Positions 46,565 through 54,164 of a stretch of DNA of 64,000 nt are shown piece after piece. The first letter of the stretch is position 1, and each line of letters begins with the position of its first letter. Position numbers and translations under genes: made by a program. The notes below the pieces were generated by a model. It had not been told where the DNA came from, did no database searches, and worked only from the letters and a program-made list of their open reading frames with translations. Source of the DNA: Polaribacter ponticola (GTDB lineage: Bacteria > Bacteroidota > Bacteroidia > Flavobacteriales > Flavobacteriaceae); assembly GCF_026191475.2 (NCBI RefSeq), contig NZ_JAOSLC020000003.1:1643001-1707000 (forward strand), read 5' to 3'.

Positions 46565-48340
46565 TTAAGCAGTAACTTCAATCAATTTATTTCTATAAGC
46601 AGTAAGTAATTTCGATTTAGAGATAAAACCAACATACTTATCATCTTTTACAACAGGTAAATTCCACGCATCACTTTCTTTAAACTTTTGCATAACTTGA
46701 GCTACAGAATCATTATAAAAAATAATTTCTGGTGCAGATTTCATAACTGTTTCTACAGTAACTTTATCATACATTTCGGTATCGAACATTATAGATCTAA
46801 TATCATCTAATAATACAATTCCTAAAAATTGTTTTTCTTTATTGATAACAGGAAAAATATTTCTAGTAGAATGTGCAACTGCCTTTTTTAGCATTTCCCC
46901 CAATGTCATCTCTGGATTTACTACTTTAAAATTCTTTTCGATAAGCTTATTAATCTGCATCATCATTAAGACATTTTTATCTTTATTATGTGTAATTAAC
47001 TCACCTCTTTTTGCTAATTCAACTGTATATATAGAATTGGATATAAAGTATTTTGTAAATGCAAAACTAATAGCTGCAACCAACATTAAAGGCACAAACA
47101 AATCATAACCTCCGGTAATTTCTGCTATTAAGAAAATTGCTGTTAAAGGCGCATGTAATACTCCTGCCATTAAACCTGTCATACCAATTAAAGTAAAATT
47201 ACTTTCAGAAACATTACCTCCCAATGCATTAATAATCTTCGCAAATACATTACCCAATGCAGAACCCATTACTAAAGTTGGGATAAAAATACCACCAACT
47301 CCACCAGCAGCAAAAGTTGTTGTCATTGCAATTGCTTTAAAGATGGTAATTAAAAGTAAAAATGTAATTACAATCCAAACATTTGTAAAATCTACTTGAT
47401 AAGGAATCTCTTTTAAAGCTCCTAAAGTGTTGCCTTGCAAAAGATTATTAATTAATCCGTAACCCTCACCGTATAAAGGCGGAATTAAATACAACATAAC
47501 GCCAATTGCTAATCCGCCAAAAATTAATCTGTGAATTGGTTTTTTTATCCTTTTAAAAAAATTAGTGATTCGAAAATAGATTTTCGAAAAATAAACAGAA
47601 GCAACACCAGTTCCTAATCCCAATAAAACATAATAAAAAATGTCTTTAGATTGAAAAGCATCAACTAATTTAAAACCCAACAAAGCATCTTTTTCAAAAA
47701 AGAAATAAGAAGTCATTACAGCAGAAACAGATGCTAATAATAAAGGAACTAAAGATGCAAACGCTAAGTCTAAACTAAAAATTTCTACTGCAAAAATAAT
47801 GGCTGCAACTGGCGCTTTAAACATAGAAGACATTGCACCAGCAGTTGCACAACCAATAAGTAACATTCTAGTTTTAGTGTTCATATGAAAAACTTGGGCA
47901 ACATAAGACCCCAAAGCTGCACCTGTGCTCACTGCTGGCCCTTGTAAACCTGCAGAACCACCAAAACCAACGGTTATTGGCGCTGTAATTAAAGAAGCAT
48001 ACATTTTGTACTTTTCTATAATTCCGTTTCTTTTAGAAACTGCATGTAACGTGGTAGAAATACCATGACCAATATCTTTTTTTATGATTTTAGTTTTAAT
48101 GTAATACACCAAAACCAAACCAATAATCGGAAAAATAAAATACAATGAGTAATGAATGTCTTTAATAAATTTACCTTCTAAAACATCATGAAAAAAGAAG
48201 GTTAAATTTTTTAAGATAGCCGTTCCTAAACCTGCTAATAAACCAACCAGAATACTTAAAACATATACAAACTGTCGTTCGGAAATATATTTATATCTCC
48301 AAATTAAAATCCTTTTTAAAAACTTGTTTTTTGTTGGCAA
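46565..48340 (-). CDS. ClC-type chloride channel/transporter with CBS domains
   Basis: 591 residues. ClC core (about 20-430) with GFGGSAGLQGPAVSTGAA and FKAPVAAIIFAVEIFS, then GGVGGIFIPTLVMGSALG, followed by two CBS domains (about 455-580). The segment that is GREGP in classical transporters reads GLQGP, so the external gating glutamate is replaced by glutamine. In ClC-ec1 the E-to-Q change at this position opens the pathway and uncouples proton exchange (established). This protein may therefore be a passive anion channel rather than an exchanger, by inference. The gene lies 12 bases from the small membrane protein gene downstream, same direction. Confidence 0.9.
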   Translation of the reverse strand: MPTKNKFLKRILIWRYKYISERQFVYVLSILVGLLAGLGTAILKNLTFFFHDVLEGKFIKDIHYSLYFIFPIIGLVLVYYIKTKIIKKDIGHGISTTLHAVSKRNGIIEKYKMYASLITAPITVGFGGSAGLQGPAVSTGAALGSYVAQVFHMNTKTRMLLIGCATAGAMSSMFKAPVAAIIFAVEIFSLDLAFASLVPLLLASVSAVMTSYFFFEKDALLGFKLVDAFQSKDIFYYVLLGLGTGVASVYFSKIYFRITNFFKRIKKPIHRLIFGGLAIGVMLYLIPPLYGEGYGLINNLLQGNTLGALKEIPYQVDFTNVWIVITFLLLITIFKAIAMTTTFAAGGVGGIFIPTLVMGSALGNVFAKIINALGGNVSESNFTLIGMTGLMAGVLHAPLTAIFLIAEITGGYDLFVPLMLVAAISFAFTKYFISNSIYTVELAKRGELITHNKDKNVLMMMQINKLIEKNFKVVNPEMTLGEMLKKAVAHSTRNIFPVINKEKQFLGIVLLDDIRSIMFDTEMYDKVTVETVMKSAPEIIFYNDSVAQVMQKFKESDAWNLPVVKDDKYVGFISKSKLLTAYRNKLIEVTA

Positions 48341-48434
48341 TTTTATCTTTTTGGTTTCAATAACTACATTGCTTTACTTTAAGTAAAACAGTGTTATTAA
48401 TATAGTCTTTGGGCTGTTTAATCTACTAAATTTC

Positions 48435-48947
48435 TTACAATTCTGTTTTTTTAATTCCAGTAACTGTAATTCCGTGTGTTGTTAACGTCTTTACTTTATC
48501 AGGATTATTGGTTAACATTTTTACAGATTTAACTTTTAAGAAATCTAAAATTTCTGCAGCAACTGTAAAATCTCTTCCATCTTTTATAAAGCCAACTTTC
48601 TCATAAGCTTCCGCTTGCGAAATACCTTTTTTCTTGTGTTCTATACTTTTAATCAATGCAAAATGCCCGTTTCCTTTTCCTTCTTGCTCTAACCAAATTA
48701 CAATTCCTTTTCCTGCTTTCTGAATTAACTGTTGAGAAATTTCCATTTGTTCTCTACAATCACACTCTATGCTATTAAAATGATGTGCAAAAATACAAGA
48801 AGAATGAACTCTACATAACACATCTTCTTCACCATCAACATTGCCCATTACCAAAGCATGCGATTCTTTTTGACCGTTATAAAATAAGGTTTCTTTAAAC
48901 TCGCCAAACTTTGTTTTAATATTCGTTTCTGCTAATTTTACAATCAT
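48435..48947 (-). CDS. GTP cyclohydrolase II-like protein
   Basis: 170 residues. Zinc-site region CRVHSSCIFAHHFNSIECDCREQM holds the three cysteines expected for GTP cyclohydrolase II; TNNPDKVKTL near the end matches the GTP-binding TNNP motif. The loop that is QEGRGIGL in riboflavin enzymes reads QEGKGNGHFALI here, typical of a divergent subgroup. Reaction by homology: GTP to a formamidopyrimidine or diaminopyrimidine product; whether it feeds riboflavin is uncertain, and no other rib gene is nearby. It lies downstream of aspS, separated by a terminator. Confidence 0.8.
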   Translation of the reverse strand: MIVKLAETNIKTKFGEFKETLFYNGQKESHALVMGNVDGEEDVLCRVHSSCIFAHHFNSIECDCREQMEISQQLIQKAGKGIVIWLEQEGKGNGHFALIKSIEHKKKGISQAEAYEKVGFIKDGRDFTVAAEILDFLKVKSVKMLTNNPDKVKTLTTHGITVTGIKKTEL

Positions 48948-48961
48948 CTTATTGTATTAAA

Positions 48962-48992
48962 AAATCCCGCTCTATAATCTAGAACAGGATTT
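48962..48992 (-). terminator. terminator downstream of aspS
   Basis: On the minus strand AAATCCTGTTCTA and TAGAGCGGGATTT form a 13-base stem (two G-U pairs) around GATTA, followed by TTTAATA. It lies about 85 bases past the aspS stop and just before the GTP cyclohydrolase II-like gene. Confidence 0.7.
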
Positions 48993-49076
48993 ATATTTTA
49001 TTCATTTAGAGCCTATTCGAGTAAACTCACTATTAATTATGAGGTTACTTCGTCATACTTTCTCGTAATGACATTT

Positions 49077-50831
49077 TTATTCTTGAATATTTAATTTCAA
49101 ACTCAATTCTGTAAGTTGCTCATCATCTATAAAAGCCGGCGCATCAATCATTACATCTCTACCGGAGTTATTTTTCGGGAATGCAATAAAATCTCTAATG
49201 GTTTCTTGCCCGCCTAAAATAGCAACTAACCTATCCAAACCGAAAGCCAAACCACCATGAGGAGGCGCTCCGTATTCAAAAGCATCCATTAAGAAACCAA
49301 ATTGTGCTTTTGCATCTTCTTCAGAAAAACCTAAATGCTTTAACATGGTTGCTTGCATTTGTTTATCGTGAATTCTAATAGAACCACCACCAATTTCGTT
49401 ACCGTTTAAAACCAAATCGTATGCATTTGCTTTTACTGCACCTGGGTCTGTATCTAATAATTCCATCTGACCAGGTTTTGGCGATGTAAATGGATGGTGC
49501 ATTGCATGGTAATGCCCAGTTTCTTCGTCTAATTCTAATAATGGGAAATCGATAACCCAAAGCGGTGCAAATACTTTAGGATCTCTCAACCCTAAACGTT
49601 CTGCCAATTCCATACGTAAAGCAGACATTTGTGCTCTTACTTTATTAGTTTCACCAGACAAAACACAGACTAAATCACCTGGTTTTGCACCAGTAATTTC
49701 TGCCCATTTTGCTAAATCTTCTTGATCGTAGAATTTATCTACAGAAGACTTGAATGTTCCATCTTCGTTTACACGAGCGTAAATCATTCCTAAAGCACCA
49801 ACTTGCGGGCGTTTAACCCACTTAATAATATTATCTATTTCTTTTCTTGTGTATGCATTTCCGCCAGGAACAGCGATACCAACAACTAATTCAGCAGAAT
49901 TAAAAACACCAAAATCTTTATGTTGTGTAACGGCGTTTAACTCGCCAAACTCCATTCCAAAACGAATATCTGGTTTGTCGTTTCCATACAAACGCATAGC
50001 ATCGTCATATAACATTCTTGGAAATTTATCCACCTCAACATTATTCACTTCTTTTAGTAAGTGACGTGTTAAGCCTTCAAAAATATTTAAAATATCTTCT
50101 TGCTCTACAAACGCCATTTCACAGTCAATTTGTGTAAATTCTGGCTGTCTGTCTGCACGTAAATCTTCATCTCTAAAGCATTTTACAATCTGAAAATATT
50201 TATCCATTCCACCAACCATCAACAATTGTTTAAAGGTTTGTGGAGATTGAGGTAAAGCATAAAACTGACCTTCATTCATTCTACTTGGAACCACAAAATC
50301 TCTTGCACCTTCTGGTGTAGATTTAATTAAATACGGTGTTTCAACTTCAATAAATTCTTGGTCAGACAAGTATTTTCTAACTTCCATCGATACTTTATGA
50401 CGGAAAATCAAACTATCTTTTACCGGATTTCTTCTAATATCAAGATATCTATATTTCATTCTAATATCTTCTCCTCCATCAGTTTCATCTTCAATTGTAA
50501 AAGGTGGTGTCACAGATGCGTTTAAGATTTCTAATTTAGAAACCAAAACCTCAACATCTCCGGTAGACATTTTAGAATTTTTAGATTCTCTATCTATTAC
50601 TGTACCTGTAACTTGTATTACAAACTCTCTACCAAGAGATTTTGCTTTGTCCATCATATCCTTTGGTGTACGTTCTTCGTCAAAAATTAACTGCGTAATT
50701 CCATATCTGTCACGTAAATCTACCCAAACCATAAAACCTTTATCTCGGCTTTTTTGTACCCAACCCGCTAAGGTTACTTCTGTATTTATATGCGATGCTC
50801 TTAACTCGCCACAAGAATGACTTCTATACAT
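49077..50831 (-). CDS. aspS: aspartyl-tRNA synthetase
   Basis: 584 residues from ATG at 50831 ([21 protein letters not shown]). An open frame reaches a TTG at 50843, but the ATG is the usual start. OB-fold anticodon-binding domain (about 1-110, [23 protein letters not shown]), class II catalytic core with [15 protein letters not shown], the [18 protein letters not shown] motif 2 region, an inserted GAD domain (about 285-415) and motif 3 [10 protein letters not shown]. Charges tRNA-Asp. The ATG overlaps one end of a 20-base palindrome (50831-50850). Confidence 0.95.
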   Translation of the reverse strand: MYRSHSCGELRASHINTEVTLAGWVQKSRDKGFMVWVDLRDRYGITQLIFDEERTPKDMMDKAKSLGREFVIQVTGTVIDRESKNSKMSTGDVEVLVSKLEILNASVTPPFTIEDETDGGEDIRMKYRYLDIRRNPVKDSLIFRHKVSMEVRKYLSDQEFIEVETPYLIKSTPEGARDFVVPSRMNEGQFYALPQSPQTFKQLLMVGGMDKYFQIVKCFRDEDLRADRQPEFTQIDCEMAFVEQEDILNIFEGLTRHLLKEVNNVEVDKFPRMLYDDAMRLYGNDKPDIRFGMEFGELNAVTQHKDFGVFNSAELVVGIAVPGGNAYTRKEIDNIIKWVKRPQVGALGMIYARVNEDGTFKSSVDKFYDQEDLAKWAEITGAKPGDLVCVLSGETNKVRAQMSALRMELAERLGLRDPKVFAPLWVIDFPLLELDEETGHYHAMHHPFTSPKPGQMELLDTDPGAVKANAYDLVLNGNEIGGGSIRIHDKQMQATMLKHLGFSEEDAKAQFGFLMDAFEYGAPPHGGLAFGLDRLVAILGGQETIRDFIAFPKNNSGRDVMIDAPAFIDDEQLTELSLKLNIQE

Positions 50832-50850
50832 TGTAAATTTCAATTTACAA
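50831..50850. repeat. 20-base palindrome touching the aspS start codon
   Basis: Arms TTGTAAATT and AATTTACAA around TC, perfectly symmetrical. The last base of the arm is part of the aspS ATG. It could act as an operator or form a hairpin over the start codon in the transcript. Confidence 0.55.
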
Positions 50851-50872
50851 TTCTGAACTTGTTTCAGAATCT
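50851..50872. repeat. short hairpin repeat, copy 1
   Basis: ATTCTGAA and TTCAGAAT arms around CTTGT (8-base stem). Copy 2 at 50890-50911 differs only in one loop base. Both resemble the arms of the larger palindrome at 50995-51090 (18 of 22 bases). Confidence 0.65.
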
Positions 50873-50889
50873 TTGTTATGTTTTTGTAA

Positions 50890-50911
50890 TTCTGAACTTA
50901 TTTCAGAATCT
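50890..50911. repeat. short hairpin repeat, copy 2
   Basis: ATTCTGAA and TTCAGAAT arms around CTTAT, 39 bases after copy 1 and in the same orientation. Confidence 0.65.
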
Positions 50912-50953
50912 GATGCAAAATTAAACAATTTCATAAGAAAAATGGTTTTTTGG

Positions 50954-51120
50954 GCGTTCATTTCTAAACAGAAATGCCCCGCTTTTCGCACTCGCTTTTT
51001 TTATGCTGAACTCGATTCAGTATCTGTTTATATTTAAAATAAATTTCATTGTTTTTGAAAGATACTGAATCGAGTTCAGCATAAAAAAAGAGCTCAAACA
51101 AATGCTTCAATCGGTAACGC
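50954..51120. repeat. composite palindromic element (REP/MITE-like)
   Basis: Outer ends GCGTT (50954-50958) and AACGC (51116-51120) are inverted. Inside are a CATTTCT/AGAAATG hairpin (about 50959-50976) and a perfect 31-base inverted repeat (50995-51025 against 51060-51090) around a 34-base AT-rich loop. Each long arm carries the CTGAA...TTCAG mini-hairpin of the two short copies to the left. From memory, GGGCGTT...AACGC elements of this kind are frequent in Flavobacteriaceae intergenic DNA; not verified here. Confidence 0.7.
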
Positions 51121-51153
51121 AGAATCCGTCAAATTCTTTGTAAATTTGTCTTT

Positions 51154-51513
51154 ATGAGCGTAATTAACATTCAAGATAAATTTAAGTTATTTTCAGATTT
51201 ATGGTCTCCAAAAAAAGTTGGAGAATTAAATAATCAACAAATATTATTGGCTAAACTAAAAGGTGAATTTGTTTTTCATAAACACGACAATGAAGACGAA
51301 CTTTTTATGGTAATAAAAGGCTCTTTAGATATTGAGTTACGAGATAAAACCGTAACTTTAAATAAAGGCGAATTTTATATTGTTCCAAGAGGTGTAGATC
51401 ACAAACCAATTGCTAAAGAAGAAGTACATGTTTTATTATTTGAGCCTCTTTCTATAAAACATACTGGTGATGTTATTGCAGATATAACTGTAGAAACTTA
51501 CGAAAACATTTAA
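51154..51513 (+). CDS. cupin domain protein
   Basis: 119 residues forming a single beta-barrel. The metal-binding cupin motif 1 reads FHKHDNEDELFMVIKGSL (two H, E) and motif 2 reads YIVPRGVDHKPIAKEE with H. Such small cupins may be enzymes, metal-binding or regulatory proteins; nothing here decides which. No signal peptide. Followed by rsmI after a 73-base gap that holds a hairpin. Confidence 0.85.
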   Translation: MSVINIQDKFKLFSDLWSPKKVGELNNQQILLAKLKGEFVFHKHDNEDELFMVIKGSLDIELRDKTVTLNKGEFYIVPRGVDHKPIAKEEVHVLLFEPLSIKHTGDVIADITVETYENI

Positions 51514-51523
51514 AAGAATTGTG

Positions 51524-51566
51524 AGTGTTTAGTTTTGAGTAGTGAGTTAACTCAAAATTAAACACT
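51524..51566. repeat. 16-base hairpin between cupin gene and rsmI
   Basis: AGTGTTTAGTTTTGAG (51524-51539) pairs with CTCAAAATTAAACACT (51551-51566) with a single G-U pair, around an 11-base loop. It is not followed by a U-run, so it is not a standard terminator. Confidence 0.5.
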
Positions 51567-51586
51567 AATAATTAAAAACTTATTTT

Positions 51587-52258
51587 ATGAGTAAATTATA
51601 TTTAGTTCCTACACCAATTGGAAATTTAGAAGACATGACTTTTAGAGCGATTAGAATTCTAAAGGAAGTCGATTTTATTTTAGCAGAAGATACACGTACA
51701 AGCGGAAAACTCTTAAAACATTTTGAGATTGAAACGCAAATGCACAGTCATCATATGCACAACGAGCATAAATCTGTAAAAGGTGTTGTACAACGAATTT
51801 TAAACGGAGAAACTTGCGCTTTAATTTCTGATGCTGGAACGCCAGCAATTTCAGATCCTGGTTTTTTATTAACTAGAGCGTGTGTAGAAAATAATATTGA
51901 GGTTGATTGTTTACCTGGTGCAACCGCTTTTGTACCTGCATTAGTAAATTCTGGTTTGCCAAATGATAAGTTTGTTTTTGAAGGTTTTTTACCCGTAAAA
52001 AAAGGAAGACAAACTCGTTTAAAATTGTTAGCTGAAGAAACAAGAACTGTTATTTTTTATGAATCTCCACATAAACTTTTAAAAACCTTAGGCAATTTTG
52101 TAGAATATTTTGGAGCTGATAGAAAAGTTTCAGTATCAAGAGAATTAACAAAAATGTTTGAAGAAACTAAAAGAGGAACTGCCACTGAAGTTCTAGAATA
52201 TTACACAAACAAACCTGCTAAAGGGGAAATTGTTATAATTGTAGAGGGGAAAAAATAA
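51587..52258 (+). CDS. rsmI: 16S rRNA 2'-O-methyltransferase RsmI
   Basis: 223 residues, the usual length of the short Bacteroidetes form. Tetrapyrrole-methylase fold: MSKLYLVPTPIGNLEDMTFRAI at the start, AEDTRTSGKLLKHF, ALISDAGTPAISDPGFLL, and CLPGATAFVPALVNSGLP with the SAM-binding loop. It methylates the ribose of C1402 of 16S rRNA. Start ATG 51587 is clear. Confidence 0.96.
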   Translation: MSKLYLVPTPIGNLEDMTFRAIRILKEVDFILAEDTRTSGKLLKHFEIETQMHSHHMHNEHKSVKGVVQRILNGETCALISDAGTPAISDPGFLLTRACVENNIEVDCLPGATAFVPALVNSGLPNDKFVFEGFLPVKKGRQTRLKLLAEETRTVIFYESPHKLLKTLGNFVEYFGADRKVSVSRELTKMFEETKRGTATEVLEYYTNKPAKGEIVIIVEGKK

Positions 52259-52280
52259 ATATAGTTTTCTTATTTTTACT

Positions 52281-52859
52281 TTGATGCAAAACCTTTTATC
52301 CCAAATAAAAAACTGTACCATTTGTGAACCTCATTTAGATTTAGGCGCAAATCCTGTTGTTACAGGTCATAAAAATTCTAAAATTGTAATTATTGGTCAA
52401 GCTCCAGGAACTAAAGTTCATAAATCTGGAATTCCTTGGGATGATGCTTCTGGAAAACAATTGCGTAAATGGCTAAATGTTTCTGCTGAAGATTTCTATG
52501 ATGTAGAAAAATTTGCAATTGTACCTATGGGTTTTTGTTATCCTGGAAAAGGAAAAAGTGGAGACAAACCTCCAAGAAAAGAATGTGCTCCAAAATGGCA
52601 TCAACAATTATTTGATTTCATGCCAAATCTAGAACTCATTATTTTAATTGGGATGTATGCACAAAACTATTACTTAAAAGACAAAGCAAAAAGAACACTG
52701 ACTGAAACCGTTGATAATTATCCTGAGTATTTACCCAAATATTTTACACTACCTCATCCAAGTCCTAGAAATCGTTTTTGGTTAACAAAAAATCCATGGT
52801 TTGAGAAAAATGTAGTTCCAGAATTACAGAAAAGAATTGCTAAAATTATCCTAACTTAA
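52281..52859 (+). CDS. uracil-DNA glycosylase family protein
   Basis: 192 residues. Fold signatures: CTICEPHLDLGANPV with two cysteines, IIGQAPGTKVHKSGIPWDDASGKQLRKWL (the GQAPG loop and the D-D-x-S-G), and the C-terminal LPHPSPRNRFW with the HPSPRN catalytic or DNA-binding motif. The pattern fits the UdgX/family 4-like group without a full Fe-S cysteine set. Uracil removal is likely but the exact type is uncertain. It starts 22 bases after rsmI, so it may be co-transcribed, and overlaps the convergent HTH gene by 14 bases. Confidence 0.85.
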   Translation: MMQNLLSQIKNCTICEPHLDLGANPVVTGHKNSKIVIIGQAPGTKVHKSGIPWDDASGKQLRKWLNVSAEDFYDVEKFAIVPMGFCYPGKGKSGDKPPRKECAPKWHQQLFDFMPNLELIILIGMYAQNYYLKDKAKRTLTETVDNYPEYLPKYFTLPHPSPRNRFWLTKNPWFEKNVVPELQKRIAKIILT

Positions 52860-53814
52860 TAATACTCTTTAGTTTATTTATCTTTTTATACATTTCATTA
52901 AAAAAGATAGTTCTTTCTAGAGCTGAATCTCCAGAAAGTTGTTTTGAAAATTCTAATTGTTTTTTTAAATACTTAAGAGCTTCATCACAAGTATCTGGGT
53001 CTGCAATTTTTATATAAGACAATGTTGTATAAGGCACAAAAAACTTTTGTGTTTTTTCTCCTTGCATAAATATAGTATTATTTAAATTCAACAAATCATT
53101 GCTATAAAACTTAAATACTTTGTTATTATTACTTCCTCTCTTACCTGTTGTACATTGATGTTCTATTTTTTGAATAGTTTTAAGAAAATCTTCAATAATT
53201 AACAATGCATCTTCTTGTTCAAGAATCTTACTTTTAAAAAAATACATAATTTGATTAATACTGCTAGTTAAAGTATCTGAACTCCAAATTTCTGTTGTTG
53301 CAACCGATTCATAAATATCTTCTAGCTGTTTTAACTTTGTTGATAAATAATCATTATTATCAAAATCTTTAAAAGCTATTCTTTTAAAATTGAATTGATC
53401 TGATAAAACATTTAAAAAAGCAAACATTTTAAATTTTCTGTAACTTTTGTATGAATAATAGACAGGAATATCTTTTGCAGAATATATTATTTCTGAAGAT
53501 TGAAATTTAGAAATCTCTCTTAGTTCTGTTGATGCCAAACTAAAATATTCTCCTAATTTATCTACACTATTAACACCTTCCTTTTTTGTTACCCTAATAA
53601 AATCTTTTTTGTCGGAAAAAACATCTGTAATTGAAAAATCAAAAGCTTCCATTAATTTTAAAACTTCCTGAAGAGAAACTGCTGTTTTTCCAGAAATCCT
53701 TCTATAAGCTGCATCATAATTTATCTCTAATACTTGAGCGATTTCGTCAGTAAAAGAAAGTGATTCAGGAACTTTTTTCCTAATAAAATTAAATAATTTT
53801 TCTTCGGATTTCAT
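52846..53814 (-). CDS. HTH regulator, paralogue 1 (XRE-like N-terminus)
   Basis: 322 residues, no signal peptide. N-terminus KLFNFIRKKVPESLSFTDEIAQVLEINYDAAYRRISGKTAVSLQEVLKLMEAF-like sequence forms a lambda-repressor-type helix-turn-helix, with INYDAAYRRISGKT as the recognition part. The remaining 250 residues are helical, ending IFFNEMYKKINKLKS, reminiscent in size of RNPP/Rgg-type peptide-sensing regulators, though I cannot show TPRs. It is paralogous to the gene at 55869-56875 (shared FVPYTTLSYIKI/FVPYTNLTYFKV block and shared HTH). Divergent from a short terminator-ended transcript on the plus strand at about 54000-54090. Target genes unknown. Confidence 0.75.
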   Translation of the reverse strand: MKSEEKLFNFIRKKVPESLSFTDEIAQVLEINYDAAYRRISGKTAVSLQEVLKLMEAFDFSITDVFSDKKDFIRVTKKEGVNSVDKLGEYFSLASTELREISKFQSSEIIYSAKDIPVYYSYKSYRKFKMFAFLNVLSDQFNFKRIAFKDFDNNDYLSTKLKQLEDIYESVATTEIWSSDTLTSSINQIMYFFKSKILEQEDALLIIEDFLKTIQKIEHQCTTGKRGSNNNKVFKFYSNDLLNLNNTIFMQGEKTQKFFVPYTTLSYIKIADPDTCDEALKYLKKQLEFSKQLSGDSALERTIFFNEMYKKINKLKSIIKLG

Positions 53815-54006
53815 AGGGTGTGAAACTTTTAAAAAAACTGAATGATTGTGTTATTTTAAAAGTACTATTTTAATTTTAATAAAAACAGCTTCTTCCATTA
53901 TTTATTAATTTTTTCCCATTTTGACAGTATAAAACCCGAAATTTACAAAACAAAAAAATAAGTTTTGTGTTTTTTGCAAATCAACTAACATTCTTAATAA
54001 GTATAA

Positions 54007-54090
54007 ATGGTTATTAATTACATGAAATTATTATTGGGGGATAATATATTTTATTAAAAAAGTCTTCTTGTTTTGCAAGAAGGCTTTTTT
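54007..54090 (+). ncRNA. candidate short transcript with TTGGGGGA block, locus 1
   Basis: The TTGGGGGA block at 54034-54041 is followed by a 15-base hairpin (54056-54070 with 54076-54090, one G-U pair) ending in six T. The same block plus hairpin layout is found at locus 2 beside the paralogous regulator. No clear -7 box is visible here, so the 5' end is a guess. Confidence 0.4.
54056..54090 (+). terminator. terminator between HTH regulator 1 and the M28 peptidase gene
   Basis: AAGTCTTCTTG and CAAGAAGGCTT arms around TTTTG, with flanking A and T runs extending the stem, ending in TTTTTT. No annotated plus-strand gene ends before it, which is why I propose a short transcript. Confidence 0.8.
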
Positions 54091-54164
54091 ATTTATAATC
54101 ATTTCTGTGATATAAAATTATTTTTATCTGTTTTTTGTAAGTTTACATTTCAAAATAAAAAACC

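Larger units (their letters stand above)
50844..51153. other. 310-base gap between aspS and the cupin gene, mostly repeats
   Basis: No coding frame. It contains two short hairpin repeats (50851-50872 and 50890-50911) and one composite palindromic element (50954-51120), all sharing a CTGAA/TTCAG stem, described in separate entries. Promoters of the two divergent genes must be within or next to the repeats; I could not identify a clean one. Confidence 0.7.
53815..54164. other. 350-base gap between HTH regulator 1 and the M28 peptidase
   Basis: Very AT-rich. TGTGAAA at 53819-53825 lies just before the HTH start. A TTGGGGGA block (54034-54041) is followed 14 bases later by a strong terminator hairpin (54056-54090). 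One tiny reading frame is present, 54007-54057 (16 codons), not counted as a gene. The rest holds nothing I recognise; the peptidase ATG is at 54165. Confidence 0.6.

Noticed and set aside
54007..54057. A 16-codon frame just before the terminator at locus 1, as a possible signal peptide gene for the HTH regulator
   Set aside because: The second locus has no matching frame around its TTGGGGGA block, so the conserved thing seems to be the nucleotide block, not a peptide. Left as an open possibility only.
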